Positions 42,239 through 51,830 of a stretch of 64,000 bases of DNA are shown here, in pieces. The notes beneath the pieces were generated by a model. It was not told the DNA's origin and made no database searches. It saw only the letters and a list, made by a program, of their open reading frames with translations. The number at the start of each line of letters is the position of its first letter. The stretch's first letter is position 1. Both the position numbers and the translations under genes were made by a program. Source of the DNA: Pseudomonas mucidolens (GTDB lineage Bacteria > Pseudomonadota > Gammaproteobacteria > Pseudomonadales > Pseudomonadaceae); assembly GCF_900106045.1 (NCBI RefSeq), contig NZ_LT629802.1, positions 5,704,001-5,768,000 of the forward strand. Reading direction: 5' to 3'.

Positions 42239-43672
42239 TTAGTGCAAGGCGGCCTCTGCGGCCTGGATTGCCGCGAATTCTTCTTCCGGCGTGCCTGCTA
42301 CCAAGTGATGCCGACTGTAGAAAGCAAAGTAAGCAATTAATACTCCATAGATGATCGCCGCGCCAATCACTACCCGCGGATCCACCAGAAAGCCCGCCAC
42401 CACGGCGATGCAGGCCAGCACCAGGGCAAGGCCCGAGGTGAAGATCCCGCCCGGCGTGCGGTATGGACGGTCCATTTTGGGGCGGCGGATGCGCAGGGTG
42501 ATGTGCGCAGCCATCATCAGCACGTAGGAAATGGTTGCGCCGAACACCGCCACCAGAATCAGCAAGTCACCCTGGCCGGTCAGCGACAGACCAAAACCGA
42601 TGATGCCGGGGATCACCAGGGCCAGGACCGGCGCCTTGCTCTTATTGGTCTGCGACAGTTTGCGTGGCAGGTAACCGGCGCGGGACAAGGCGAAGATCTG
42701 TCGCGAGTAGGCGTAGATAATCGAGAAGAAACTCGCAATCAGCCCAGCCAGGCCGACCAGGTTGACGAAGTTGCCCATCCAGGTCGAGCCGCCGTAGGCC
42801 AGGGCCAGGGATTCCACCAGCGGGTTGCCGGACTTGACCAGCGCCAGCGTGCCGGCACCGCCCGGTGCGATCACCAGGATCAGCAGCGCGAAGCTGGTCA
42901 GCACCACAATCGCGCCGATCAGCCCGCGTGGCAGGTCGCGTTTCGGGTTCTTGGTTTCCTCGGCTGCCAGCGGCACGCCTTCGACGGCGAGGAAGAACCA
43001 GATCGCATAGGGGATCGCGGCCCATATACCGACATAGCCGAACGGCAGGAAACTGCTGGCACCCTTGGCTTCAGTCACTGGAATGTCCAGCAGGTTGGCG
43101 ACGTTGAAGTGCGGCACCATCGACACTAGAAACACACCCAAGGCAATGGCCGCGACGGCAGTGATGACAAACATCAGCTTCAACGCTTCACCGACGCCGA
43201 AGATGTGGATGCCGATAAAGATGATGTAGAACGCCAGGTAGATCATCCAGCCGCCGATGCCGAACAGCGACTCACAATAGGCGCCGATAAACACGGCGAT
43301 GGCGGCGGGGGCGATGGCGTATTCGATCAAAATCGCGGTGCCGGTGAGAAATCCTCCCCAGGGCCCGAATGCACTGCGGGCAAAGCCGTAGCCGCCGCCC
43401 GCGGTAGGAATCATGGAAGACAGTTCGGCCAGGGAAAAGCACATGCATAAATACATGGTGGCCATCAGCAATGTCGCCAGGAACATCCCGCCCCAGCCTC
43501 CCTGGGCGAGGCCGAAGTTCCAGCCGGCGTAGTCGCCGGAAATCACATAGGCAACGCCGAGGCCGACTAAAAGTACCCAGCCGGCGGCACCTTTTTTAAG
43601 TTCTCGTTGTTGGAAGTATGCAGAATCGACTTTTTCGAAGTCGACGGAAGAGCCGGTCGGTTCGTGTGGCAT
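42239..43672 (-). CDS. eat: Ethanolamine permease
   Basis: This 477-residue APC-superfamily transporter has about twelve hydrophobic segments. It begins with a hydrophilic MPHEPTGSSVDFEKVDSAYF, then GWVLLVGLGVAYVISGDYAG and GGGYGFARSAFGPWGGFLTG, as in ethanolamine permeases of Pseudomonas. Position immediately before eutBC supports the substrate. The upstream region is only 90 bases before a REP interrupted by an IS110 element, so its promoter must lie close to the gene or be affected by the insertion. Confidence 0.9.
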   Translation of the reverse strand: MPHEPTGSSVDFEKVDSAYFQQRELKKGAAGWVLLVGLGVAYVISGDYAGWNFGLAQGGWGGMFLATLLMATMYLCMCFSLAELSSMIPTAGGGYGFARSAFGPWGGFLTGTAILIEYAIAPAAIAVFIGAYCESLFGIGGWMIYLAFYIIFIGIHIFGVGEALKLMFVITAVAAIALGVFLVSMVPHFNVANLLDIPVTEAKGASSFLPFGYVGIWAAIPYAIWFFLAVEGVPLAAEETKNPKRDLPRGLIGAIVVLTSFALLILVIAPGGAGTLALVKSGNPLVESLALAYGGSTWMGNFVNLVGLAGLIASFFSIIYAYSRQIFALSRAGYLPRKLSQTNKSKAPVLALVIPGIIGFGLSLTGQGDLLILVAVFGATISYVLMMAAHITLRIRRPKMDRPYRTPGGIFTSGLALVLACIAVVAGFLVDPRVVIGAAIIYGVLIAYFAFYSRHHLVAGTPEEEFAAIQAAEAALH

Positions 43673-43785
43673 GAGGGGTTACCTTCTCTTTTTATTGTTT
43701 TAACTCGGCGGGTGTATGCCGAATGCACGACGCAATACTGATGACGTTCCACATGTGGGAGCAACTGTCTTCACCATGCCATTCG

Positions 43786-44703
43786 TCACCGCCACTCAGT
43801 GCCATCTCGCAACATGGCATTGAGCCTAATCAGCAGTACACGCATGCAGGCGATGAGCGCGACCTTCGCGCTCTTACCTCGCTCTCGAAGGCCTTCGTAG
43901 CGTGCCTTGAAGTCGGGCTGATGGCGGATTACAACCCAGCAGGACATGTACAGAGCCCGTCTGACACGGGCTCTGCCTCCATAGATATGTCGCTTCCCGC
44001 TGTGATTACCGCTGTCGTCGTTCAAGGGCGCGATACCTGCCAAGGCCGCAACCTCACGGCGATCAAGCTCACCTAGTTCGGGCAGATAAACCAGCAAACT
44101 CGCGGTGGCAACCGTACCGATACCTTTAACAGAGATGAGCCGCTGGGCTTTTTCTGCGTCCAGTTCGTGCATGCTCTGATTGATGGCCTTATCAAGTTGC
44201 CTGATTTGCGTTTGCAGGAAGTGAATATGGCCTTTGATCAGCGCAATAACGGCTGGTAGCTGGGCTTGCTGAAGACGGCGCTTATTGTCGTCTCGTTGCT
44301 GAACGAAATGCTCGCGCTGCTGAACCAGCTCGCGGAGCGCTTCACGCTCAGGCGAAATAACCTTGCTGCTTGAGGCATTCAGCACTTCAGCAAAGTCTGC
44401 TAGAACGGCCGCATCAATAGCGTCAGTCTTCGCATTCTTGCCCATCGCCACGGCAAAGGATCTGGCTCGGCGAGGATTGACCCTGAGCACCTTGAAGTTT
44501 GCGCCTTGCAGAGCCGCCATGGCATTACGCTCATAGCCCCCGGTGGCCTCCAGCAAAATCAGACTGACTTCAAACTGACTCAATCGTCGAATCAGCTCAA
44601 GAAATCCTTCTGAAGTGTTTGAAACATCGAAACCTTCGCTCTGTGGTTTAACCCAGACGACAAGGTTTGATTTTGAGATGTCGATACCGACCCAGGAAAT
44701 CAT
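43786..44703 (-). CDS. IS110-family transposase (bridge-RNA-guided recombinase)
   Basis: This 305-residue protein has the DEDD_Tnp_IS110 domain at the N-terminus: GIDISKSNL with Asp8, LLEATGGYERN with Glu, and KNAKTDAIDAAVLADFA with the last acidic pair. The C-terminal Transposase_20 domain has LISVKGIGTVATASLLVYLPEL in pattern and GIAPLNDDSGNHSGKRHI with the expected serine. All catalytic residues are present, so it may be active. It is transcribed toward eat and away from its bridge RNA region. Confidence 0.93.
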   Translation of the reverse strand: MISWVGIDISKSNLVVWVKPQSEGFDVSNTSEGFLELIRRLSQFEVSLILLEATGGYERNAMAALQGANFKVLRVNPRRARSFAVAMGKNAKTDAIDAAVLADFAEVLNASSSKVISPEREALRELVQQREHFVQQRDDNKRRLQQAQLPAVIALIKGHIHFLQTQIRQLDKAINQSMHELDAEKAQRLISVKGIGTVATASLLVYLPELGELDRREVAALAGIAPLNDDSGNHSGKRHIYGGRARVRRALYMSCWVVIRHQPDFKARYEGLRERGKSAKVALIACMRVLLIRLNAMLRDGTEWR

Positions 44704-44914
44704 GGCAAAACCCTCTTACACTCAGATGTGAGAGTGCTCTGGCTTTGCCCACGCTTGTGATTTCGAGTGGCTGCTCGTCCAACTGTTCGGGCTTGTAGGC
44801 CAGAGTGGAAAGGTGGATGGCAGCTCGGCTCCCACACGTGCTTTGAGCACCGCGGACTTGCAGCTTGCCATCCACCCCTCTCACCCCAGAGTTTATTCCT
44901 AGATCAAGACACAA
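44704..44914 (-). ncRNA. Predicted bridge RNA of the IS110 element
   Basis: Read on the minus strand, an 11-bp stem (44866-44876 with 44812-44822) closes a target-binding loop. Inside it, complement of 44852-44861 equals the left REP flank (10 matches with 44915-44924), and 44828-44836 is complementary in orientation to the right REP flank (9 matches with 43754-43762). Between them is a small GTGCT/AGCAC hairpin. A second stem (44799-44805 with 44737-44743, seven pairs) closes a donor loop that contains ACAGTTG, matching the element's right end, and CACAAGC, complementary to its left end. The order target loop then donor loop is that of known bridge RNAs. Confidence 0.75.
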
Positions 44915-45035
44915 GCGGACTTGCTCGCGATAGCAGTGGGTCAGGCAACTTGGTAGTGACGTCCACACCGCTATCGCGAGCAAGCCCGCTCCCACATTTA
45001 ATTGCATTTTAAATGTGGGAGTGGGGCGTGCTGGA

Positions 45036-46556
45036 TTAGAAGAAACCCAGCGGATTGATGTCGTAGCTCACCAGCAGGTTCTTGGTCTGCTGATAGTGAT
45101 CCAACATCATCTTGTGGGTTTCACGGCCAACGCCGGACTTCTTGTAACCACCGAACGCCGCGTGGGCGGGGTACAGGTGATAGCAGTTGGTCCAGACACG
45201 CCCGGCCTTGATCGCCCGGCCCATGCGGTAAGCGCGGTTGATGTCGCGGGTCCACAGGCCGGCACCCAGGCCGAATTCGGTGTCGTTGGCAATCGCCAGC
45301 GCTTCGGCCTCATCCTTGAACGTGGTGATGCTGACCACCGGGCCAAAGATTTCTTCCTGGAACACCCGCATCTGGTTGGTGCCCTTGAGCAGGGTGGGCT
45401 GGATGTAATAGCCGGTGGCCAGATCGCCGCTGAGTTTCTCGACCTTGCCGCCGGTCAACAGCTCGGCGCCTTCGCCCTTGGCGATTTCGAGGTAGGAGAG
45501 GATCTTGTCGAACTGCTGTTCGGACGCCTGGGCGCCGACCATGGTGTCGGTGTCCAGCGGATCGCCACGCTTGATCTGCTCGACCTTTTTCATCACCACT
45601 TTCATGAAGTCGTCGTAGATCGACTCTTCCACCAACGCGCGCGATGGGCAGGTGCAGACTTCGCCCTGGTTGAAGAACGCCAGCACCAGGCCTTCAGCGG
45701 CTTTTTCGATGAACTGCGGTTCGGCCTGCATGATGTCGGCGAAGAAGATGTTTGGCGACTTGCCGCCCAACTCGACGGTCGACGGAATAATGTTCTCAGC
45801 CGCCGCGTGCATGATGTGCGAGCCCACGGGCGTGGAGCCGGTGAAGGCAATCTTGGCGATACGCTTGCTGGTGGCCAGCGCTTCGCCGGCTTCCTTGCCG
45901 AAACCGTGCACCACGTTCAGCACGCCCGGTGGCAACAGGTCGCCAATCAGTTCCATCAGCACGTTGATACCCAGCGGCGTTTGCTCGGCGGGTTTGAGCA
46001 CCACGCAGTTGCCGGCGGCCAGGGCCGGCGCGAGTTTCCAGGCGGCCATCAGCAGTGGGAAGTTCCACGGGATGATTTGTCCAACCACGCCCAGCGGCTC
46101 GTGGAAGTGATAGGCGGCGGTGTGTTCGTTGATCTCGGCGCTACTGCCTTCCTGGGCGCGGATGCAACCGGCGAAGTAGCGGAAGTGGTCAGCGGCCAGG
46201 GGAATGTCGGCGTTGAGGGTTTCGCGTACGGCCTTGCCGTTGTCCCAGGTTTCGGTGATGGCCAGCAGTTCCAGGTTCTGCTCGATGCGATCGGCGATTT
46301 TCAGCAGCACCAGCGAACGGTCCTGGGCCGAGGTCTTGCCCCAGGCATCCGCGGCGGCATGCGCGGCGTCCAGCGCCTTGTCGATGTCTTCGGCGGTGGA
46401 GCGGGGGAAGTCGGCGATAGGCTTGCCGTTGACCGGCGAGGTGTTGGTGAAGTAGTTGCCTTTGACCGGCGCGACGAATTCGCCACCGATAAAGTTACCG
46501 TACTTGGCCTTGAACGAAACGATAGCGCCTTCAGTACCGGGGTGTGCGTAACGCAT
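45036..46556 (-). CDS. exaC: NAD-dependent acetaldehyde dehydrogenase ExaC
   Basis: This 506-residue aldehyde dehydrogenase has catalytic Glu in [13 protein letters not shown] and Cys in [14 protein letters not shown]. The EVCTCPSR form is typical of ExaC/AldA acetaldehyde dehydrogenases used for ethanol and ethanolamine. I chose the ATG at 46556, preceded by AGGAGATACCCACC; a frame extending 58 codons upstream lies over the promoter. A sigma-54 promoter at 46621-46636 and a divergent sigma-54 activator show how it is controlled. It oxidises the acetaldehyde formed by EutBC to acetate. Confidence 0.92.
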   Translation of the reverse strand: MRYAHPGTEGAIVSFKAKYGNFIGGEFVAPVKGNYFTNTSPVNGKPIADFPRSTAEDIDKALDAAHAAADAWGKTSAQDRSLVLLKIADRIEQNLELLAITETWDNGKAVRETLNADIPLAADHFRYFAGCIRAQEGSSAEINEHTAAYHFHEPLGVVGQIIPWNFPLLMAAWKLAPALAAGNCVVLKPAEQTPLGINVLMELIGDLLPPGVLNVVHGFGKEAGEALATSKRIAKIAFTGSTPVGSHIMHAAAENIIPSTVELGGKSPNIFFADIMQAEPQFIEKAAEGLVLAFFNQGEVCTCPSRALVEESIYDDFMKVVMKKVEQIKRGDPLDTDTMVGAQASEQQFDKILSYLEIAKGEGAELLTGGKVEKLSGDLATGYYIQPTLLKGTNQMRVFQEEIFGPVVSITTFKDEAEALAIANDTEFGLGAGLWTRDINRAYRMGRAIKAGRVWTNCYHLYPAHAAFGGYKKSGVGRETHKMMLDHYQQTKNLLVSYDINPLGFF

Positions 46557-46620
46557 GGTGGGTATCTCCTGGCTTTTATGTTTATTGGAGTGCAGCGCTG
46601 CTGCGCTTGATAAAGCGTAG

Positions 46621-46636
46621 AGCAAAGGTCGGGCCA
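46621..46636 (-). promoter_or_regulatory. Sigma-54 promoter of exaC
   Basis: The minus-strand sequence TGGCCCGACCTTTGCT matches the -24/-12 consensus (TGGCACG, four bases, TTGC) in the correct spacing. It lies 65 bases upstream of the exaC start. A ctgtgacag palindrome near 46688 and a cagtgacag string about 20 bases further are possible activator sites. Confidence 0.75.
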
Positions 46637-46846
46637 GCGCCCTGCAACACAGGTAAATCAAAGGCTTGAACCGTATTGCAGGGGTTGGCTGTGACAGCCC
46701 TGATACAGTCGCAGTGACAGTTTGTGCCATAAGCGATACAGCCTGTGACCAGTGGGTCGAGTCGGGATTGCAAAGCGCCTGGGCCTGGAGGATGCTGGGC
46801 GTCCCGGTCCGCGGTATGTCTCGCGCAACAGGAGAACAACAAAAAC

Positions 46847-48757
46847 ATGCACAACGATCATTTCAGTCGCCATGCCCAGCAAGTGCTGACCGTGACCCGT
46901 GGCCAGGATCCGTTGCACGGCCCCGGCAGCGACCCGTCGATTGCCCGCTCCTGGCTGCGTTGCCTGGAGGATTACCACCTCGACCCGGCGCTGAGCATCG
47001 CGCCCACGGTGCTGGAGCACGGTCGACTGCTGGAAAGCCGCGAGCGCCTGCAACAGGTGTTGCAGATTGCCGGCACTGAAATGAACAGCCTGCATCAACA
47101 GCTTTCCGGGGCCGGTCACGCGGTGCTGTTGACCGACGCGCGCGGGGTGATCCTCAATTGCGTCACCGCCCCCAGCGAGCGCAAGATTTTCGAGCGCGCC
47201 GGACTGTGGCTCGGCGCCGACTGGAGCGAAGCCTGCGAAGGCACCAACGGCATCGGCACCTGCCTGGTGGAGCGCCAGGCCCTGACCATTCATCGCGATG
47301 AACACTTCCGTGGCCGACATACCGGGCTGACCTGTTCCGCGAGCCCAGTGTTCGATCCGCATGGCGAACTGCTGGCGGTGCTGGACGTATCCTCGGCCCG
47401 CGAAGCGGTTTCCCGCCAGAGCCAGTTCCACACCATGGCGTTGGTCAACCTCTCGGCGAAGATGATCGAAAGCTGCTATTTCCTGCGCCACTTCGAACAT
47501 CACTGGCTGCTGCGTTTTCATCTGCAGGCCGAATCCGTGGGGCTGTTCAGCGAAGGGCTGCTGGCATTCGATGGCGAAGGGCGGATTTGTGCGCTCAATC
47601 AAAGCGCGCAAAACCTGCTGGGCCAGCCACGCGGACGTTTGCTCGGGCTGGCGGTGGAAATGTTCTTTGATTGCACGCTCGATGACCTGCTGGGGCGCGC
47701 CACTGCGAACCCCAGCGCCAGTTGGCCGCTGCGCACGCGTGACGGGCGCAGCCTGTTTGCGCTATTACGCGGCGAGCAGCGTCGCGTGTCGAGCCCGAGC
47801 GTGCCCGCGCCGGCGAAGGTACAGCGGCCACGTTTACCGGGCATCTGCCTGGGTGATACGGCGCTGCAAGAGGATTTTCGCAAAGCCTTGCGGGTGTTTG
47901 AGCGCGACGTGCCGCTGTTGATCAACGGTGAAACCGGCTCCGGCAAGGAAGCCTTTGCCAAAGCCGTGCACCACGCCAGCCAGCGTGCCGAGCAGGCGTT
48001 CGTTGCCCTGAACTGCGCGGCCATCCCGGAAAGCCTGATCGAGAGTGAGCTGTTCGGCTATCGCGGCGGCAGTTTCACCGGGGCGCGCAAGGAAGGCATG
48101 CGCGGCAAGTTGCAACAGGCCGACGGCGGCACGTTGTTCCTCGACGAAATCGGCGACATGCCGCTGGCCTTGCAAACCCGTCTATTAAGGGTGTTGGAAG
48201 ACCGTCTGGTGGTGCCCATTGGCGGTGAGCCGCAGGCGGTCAACGTCAGGGTGGTCAGCGCGACTCACCGCAATCTGCTGGAACGGGTCCGGGACGGTAG
48301 CTTCCGCGAGGATTTGTACTACCGGCTCAATGGTCTGGAAATCGCCTTGCCGCCGTTACGCGAACGCAGCGACAAATCGCAGTTGCTCGACTTTATCCTC
48401 GCAGAAGAAGCGGGCGACCAGCCGGTGCAACTCGATCGCGTAGCGCGGCAGGCGTTGCTGGCGTTCAGTTGGCCGGGCAATGTGCGGCAGTTGCGCACGG
48501 TGCTGCGTACCTTGGCCGCCTTGTGTGACGAGGGCCAGGTGGGCTTTGAGGATTTACCGGTGATGATTCGCCAGGCCCGTCCGGCACCGGCAGTCATCGA
48601 TCAGCCCGCGGACTCGCCACTGGACGATGCTGAGCGCCTGGCGCTGCTCAATGCCCTGGAGCAACAACGCTGGCACATGACCCACACCGCGCAACAACTC
48701 GGGGTTAGCCGCAATACGTTGTATCGCAAGCTGCGTAAACATGGGATTGCACGTTGA
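46847..48757 (+). CDS. Sigma-54-dependent activator of acetaldehyde/ethanolamine genes (AcoR type)
   Basis: This 636-residue enhancer-binding protein has a GAF domain (about 80-190), a PAS-like region (about 225-290), an AAA+ domain with Walker A GETGSGKE (361-368) and a C-terminal Fis helix-turn-helix ([19 protein letters not shown]). The sigma-54 contact loop reads GSFTGA (408-413) rather than the usual GAFTGA, a change that other active members also have. It is divergent from exaC, 290 bases between starts, with a sigma-54 promoter facing exaC. The GAF domain probably senses acetaldehyde, ethanolamine or a related compound. Confidence 0.88.
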   Translation: MHNDHFSRHAQQVLTVTRGQDPLHGPGSDPSIARSWLRCLEDYHLDPALSIAPTVLEHGRLLESRERLQQVLQIAGTEMNSLHQQLSGAGHAVLLTDARGVILNCVTAPSERKIFERAGLWLGADWSEACEGTNGIGTCLVERQALTIHRDEHFRGRHTGLTCSASPVFDPHGELLAVLDVSSAREAVSRQSQFHTMALVNLSAKMIESCYFLRHFEHHWLLRFHLQAESVGLFSEGLLAFDGEGRICALNQSAQNLLGQPRGRLLGLAVEMFFDCTLDDLLGRATANPSASWPLRTRDGRSLFALLRGEQRRVSSPSVPAPAKVQRPRLPGICLGDTALQEDFRKALRVFERDVPLLINGETGSGKEAFAKAVHHASQRAEQAFVALNCAAIPESLIESELFGYRGGSFTGARKEGMRGKLQQADGGTLFLDEIGDMPLALQTRLLRVLEDRLVVPIGGEPQAVNVRVVSATHRNLLERVRDGSFREDLYYRLNGLEIALPPLRERSDKSQLLDFILAEEAGDQPVQLDRVARQALLAFSWPGNVRQLRTVLRTLAALCDEGQVGFEDLPVMIRQARPAPAVIDQPADSPLDDAERLALLNALEQQRWHMTHTAQQLGVSRNTLYRKLRKHGIAR

Positions 48758-48828
48758 ATTCTGTCAGCTAAAGAGTGCGAACTTTCCCACCCTACGCTAA
48801 CCTGCCTCGATGTTTTACGAGGTCGACT

Positions 48829-50178
48829 ATGCACATTCACATTCTCGGTATTTGCGGCACCTTCATGGGATCGATGGCGGTCCTGGCCAAAGAGCTGGGG
48901 CATCATGTCACCGGCTCCGACGCCAATGTTTATCCACCCATGAGCACGCAGTTGCAGGCTCAGGGCATTGAGTTGACCCAGGGCTACGACCCGGCGCAGT
49001 TCGAGCCGGTCCCGGATCTGGTGGTGATCGGCAACGCCATGTCGCGCGGCAACCCTGCCGTCGAATACGTGCTGAACAAAGGCTTGCCTTATGTGTCTGG
49101 CCCGCAATGGCTGGCGGATCACGTATTGCAGGGGCGCTGGGTGTTGGCGGTCGCCGGCACGCACGGCAAGACCACCACCAGCAGCATGCTGGCCTGGGTG
49201 CTGGAGCACGCGGGCATGAGCCCCGGTTTCCTGATCGGCGGTGTGCCGCAGAACTTCTCGGTCTCCGCGCGTCTGGGCGATACGCCGTTCTTCGTGATTG
49301 AGGCCGATGAATATGACAGTGCCTTCTTCGACAAGCGCTCCAAATTTGTTCACTACCGTCCACGCACGGCAATCCTGAACAATCTGGAATTCGATCACGC
49401 CGACATCTTTCCCGATTTGCCGGCCATCGAGCGGCAGTTTCACCATCTGGTGCGCACCATTCCCAGCGAAGGCCTGGTGATCCATCCGACCACCGAGCCG
49501 GCCTTGCAGCGCGTGATTGACATGGGCTGCTGGACGCCCGTGCAAACCACCGGCGCGGGCGGACAATGGCAGGTCAAACTGCTGAGCGAAGACGGCTCGC
49601 GGTTTGAAGTGCTGTTTGAAGGCGTCCCCCAGGGCGTGGTGGAGTGGGACATGACCGGCCAGCACAACGTCGCCAATGCCTTGGTAACCCTGGCCGCCGC
49701 TCGTCATGTCGGCGTAACGCCGGCCATGGGCATTGCGGGGTTGAGCGCGTTCAAGAGCGTCAAGCGGCGCATGGAAAAAGTCGCTGAAGTGAATGGGATT
49801 ACCATCTACGACGACTTCGCCCACCACCCGACGGCGATTGCTACCACCCTCGACGGCCTGCGTAAACGCGTCGGCGATGCGCCGGTGATTGCCATCATCG
49901 AACCGCGTTCCAACTCCATGAAGCTGGGCGCGCACCGCGACGGCTTACCGGAAAGTGTCAATGATGCGGACCAGGTGGTGTGGTACGCACCGGCCAATCT
50001 GGGCTGGGATCTGGCGGCCATCGCCGGGCTCTGCAGCGTGCCGTCGATTGTCAGCGACTCTTTGGAAGGCATCATCGAGCGGGTCAAGAGCCAGGCCCGG
50101 CCCGGCACTCACGTGGTAATCATGAGCAACGGCGGTTTCGGCGGCCTGCACGGCAAGCTCGCCGAGGCCCTGCAATGA
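48829..50178 (+). CDS. mpl: UDP-N-acetylmuramate:tripeptide ligase Mpl
   Basis: This 449-residue Mur-ligase family enzyme recycles cell-wall tripeptide (L-Ala-gamma-D-Glu-meso-Dap) by joining it to UDP-MurNAc in the cytoplasm. It starts [20 protein letters not shown], has the ATP loop [12 protein letters not shown], and [19 protein letters not shown] characteristic of Mpl. The length matches. Its stop overlaps the ubiX start by 4 bases, so the two are translated together. Confidence 0.95.
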   Translation: MHIHILGICGTFMGSMAVLAKELGHHVTGSDANVYPPMSTQLQAQGIELTQGYDPAQFEPVPDLVVIGNAMSRGNPAVEYVLNKGLPYVSGPQWLADHVLQGRWVLAVAGTHGKTTTSSMLAWVLEHAGMSPGFLIGGVPQNFSVSARLGDTPFFVIEADEYDSAFFDKRSKFVHYRPRTAILNNLEFDHADIFPDLPAIERQFHHLVRTIPSEGLVIHPTTEPALQRVIDMGCWTPVQTTGAGGQWQVKLLSEDGSRFEVLFEGVPQGVVEWDMTGQHNVANALVTLAAARHVGVTPAMGIAGLSAFKSVKRRMEKVAEVNGITIYDDFAHHPTAIATTLDGLRKRVGDAPVIAIIEPRSNSMKLGAHRDGLPESVNDADQVVWYAPANLGWDLAAIAGLCSVPSIVSDSLEGIIERVKSQARPGTHVVIMSNGGFGGLHGKLAEALQ

Positions 50179-50804
50179 ACGGACCGGAACGCATCACGCT
50201 GGCCATGACCGGCGCCTCGGGGGCGCCGTATGGTCTGCGCCTGCTCGACTGCCTGGTGCGCGAAGACCGCGAAGTGCATTTCCTGATTTCCCGGGCCGCG
50301 CAATTGGTGATGGCCACCGAAACCGATGTCGCGCTGCCGCCCAAGGTGCAGATGATGCAGGCGTTCCTCACCGAGTACACCGGTGCGGCGGCGGGACAGA
50401 TCAAGGTCTATGGCAAGGAAGACTGGATGTCGCCGGTGGCTTCCGGTTCCGGGGCGCCGGCGGCAATGGTGGTGGTGCCGTGCTCCACCGGGACGTTGTC
50501 GGCCATCGCCACGGGCGCGTGTAACAACCTGATCGAGCGTGCGGCGGATGTGACGTTGAAGGAGCGTCGCCAGTTGATTCTGGTGCCGCGCGAGGCACCG
50601 TATTCGAGTATTCACCTGGAGCACATGCTTAAGTTGTCGAATATGGGCGTGACCATTTTGCCGGCATCTCCCGGCTTTTATCACCAGCCGCAGACCATTG
50701 ATGACCTGGTGGATTTTGTGGTCGCACGGATCCTCAATCTGCTGAATATCCCCCAGGACATGCTGCCGCGTTGGGGCGAGCATCATTTAAGCAGTGATGA
50801 ATAG
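50175..50804 (+). CDS. ubiX: Flavin prenyltransferase UbiX
   Basis: This 209-residue enzyme makes prenylated FMN, the cofactor of the UbiD decarboxylase in ubiquinone synthesis. [15 protein letters not shown] is the flavin-binding start, and [25 protein letters not shown] plus [20 protein letters not shown] are conserved UbiX segments. It overlaps mpl by 4 bases and the following lipoprotein gene by 8. Confidence 0.95.
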   Translation: MNGPERITLAMTGASGAPYGLRLLDCLVREDREVHFLISRAAQLVMATETDVALPPKVQMMQAFLTEYTGAAAGQIKVYGKEDWMSPVASGSGAPAAMVVVPCSTGTLSAIATGACNNLIERAADVTLKERRQLILVPREAPYSSIHLEHMLKLSNMGVTILPASPGFYHQPQTIDDLVDFVVARILNLLNIPQDMLPRWGEHHLSSDE

Positions 50805-51081
50805 AGCATTGCTGGTCGTGCTGGCGCTGCAGCTGTCTGGCTGCGCCAGCGTTCGGACCCTGGATGCTGCGAAACCCGGCGCGCCGGTGGTCTACGCGGG
50901 GACGCGCCTGGATCTGTATGCGATGCAGGGTGGCTGTTGTGCCATGGACCGTTTTGGTGCCGAGGCGCCGAGTTATCCAGGCCTCGACCTGCCGGCCAGC
51001 GCGTTGCTTGACACTTTACTGTTGCCGCTGTCGGTGTTGACGGTGATAGGCGTTGGCTTCAACGCCACAGGTGGGCTCTAG
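50797..51081 (+). CDS. YceK/YidQ-family lipoprotein
   Basis: This 94-residue protein has a lipobox LQLSGCASV, so it is probably an outer-membrane or inner-membrane lipoprotein. The mature part ([18 protein letters not shown], then [22 protein letters not shown]) matches the YceK/YidQ family of unknown function. It overlaps ubiX by 8 bases in another frame. I chose the ATG at 50797 rather than the GTG one codon earlier. Confidence 0.82.
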   Translation: MNRALLVVLALQLSGCASVRTLDAAKPGAPVVYAGTRLDLYAMQGGCCAMDRFGAEAPSYPGLDLPASALLDTLLLPLSVLTVIGVGFNATGGL

Positions 51082-51107
51082 ACAAGATCTTCAGTGCGGC
51101 ACGCAAC

Positions 51108-51139
51108 AATGTGGGAGGGAGCGGACTTCCTCCCACATT
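51108..51139. terminator. Hairpin between two converging genes
   Basis: The arms aatgtgggagg (51108-51118) and cctcccacatt (51129-51139) are exact complements around gagcggactt, resembling a degenerate REP. It lies between the lipoprotein gene and the converging reductase gene and likely ends transcripts from both. Confidence 0.6.
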
Positions 51140-51158
51140 TGCCAGGTCTTTTAGCTGG

Positions 51159-51800
51159 TTACTTGCCGAGCTTGCGCAACTCATCCGACTCGACAATCCG
51201 CACCCCATCCTGCTCTTCCAGCGCCAGGCGCCACATGGCTCGGGCCAGTTCGCAGACTTCAATGCCGTGATACTTGCCCGGAATCAAGCGCGACAACGGT
51301 CCCGCCAATCGTTCGGCGAGGCGCGGCTCGAGGCGTTCGCCGAGCAACAGTGATGGGCGGACGATGGTCAATTGTGGCCAGTCCTGAGCTGTCAGGGCCT
51401 GCTCCATCTCGCCCTTGACCCGATTGTAGAAGATCGAGGATGTCGGCTCCGCGCCAATCGCGCTGATCACGATCAGATGCCGTGCGCCCATTTCCCGCGC
51501 ACGCTTGCCGAACGCCACCACCAGGTCCAGGTCGACCGCGCGAAAGGCTTGTTCCGAACCGGCTTTTTTCAGCGTGGTACCCAGGCAGCAGAAGGCGATA
51601 TCGACCTGGCCGCTCAGTTGCGGCAGGATCACGGCCGGGTCGCCCACAGGGTTTTCCAGGTGCGGGTGTTCCGCCAGCGGCTTGCGACTGGGAGCCAGCA
51701 CGCGGGTGACAGTCGGTTCGTTGAGCAGGCGGTCCAGCAGATGTTCCCCGGTCAAGCCCGAGGCTCCCGCAAGCAATATATGCTGAGGCGTCAAGTACAT
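51159..51800 (-). CDS. NAD(P)H-binding SDR-like protein (HTATIP2-like)
   Basis: This 213-residue atypical short-chain dehydrogenase has the glycine-rich start [17 protein letters not shown], then [20 protein letters not shown] and [13 protein letters not shown] (the Tyr-x-x-x-Lys pair), as in the HTATIP2/TIP30 group. Its reaction is not known. It converges with the lipoprotein gene and is followed on the same strand by the MORN-repeat gene upstream (30 bases away), so the two may share a transcript. Confidence 0.82.
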   Translation of the reverse strand: MYLTPQHILLAGASGLTGEHLLDRLLNEPTVTRVLAPSRKPLAEHPHLENPVGDPAVILPQLSGQVDIAFCCLGTTLKKAGSEQAFRAVDLDLVVAFGKRAREMGARHLIVISAIGAEPTSSIFYNRVKGEMEQALTAQDWPQLTIVRPSLLLGERLEPRLAERLAGPLSRLIPGKYHGIEVCELARAMWRLALEEQDGVRIVESDELRKLGK

Positions 51801-51830
51801 GATGTTTCTCCCCCTCGATACAGTGTCAGC

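Larger units (their letters stand above)
43760..44915 (-). mobile_element. IS110-family element inserted in a REP sequence
   Basis: The boundaries come from rejoining the REP. A dinucleotide (AG on the plus strand, CT in the transposase orientation) is present at both junctions, matching the core dinucleotide rule of IS110 elements. The element is about 1.15 kb with no terminal inverted repeats. It has a 211-base noncoding 5' end and only about 23 bases after the transposase, as in the IS110/IS621 group, where the left end encodes the bridge RNA. Some IS110-family elements, including IS621, are known to choose REP sequences. Confidence 0.82.
43751..45000. repeat. REP pair, one REP split by the IS110 element
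   Basis: The left part acatgtgggag (43751-43761) and the right part cggacttgctcgcgatagc (from 44916) join into an ordinary Pseudomonas REP if the element is removed. A second REP in the opposite orientation lies at 44970-44999 (ctatcgcgagcaagcccg onwards). Together they were a normal REP pair between exaC and eat. Confidence 0.8.

Noticed and set aside
45015-46610. Open frame of 531 codons on the plus strand
   Set aside because: Antisense to exaC with no recognisable protein motif.
51108-51139. Riboswitch or small RNA at the hairpin after the lipoprotein gene
   Set aside because: A simple stem between converging genes is fully explained as a terminator or degenerate REP.
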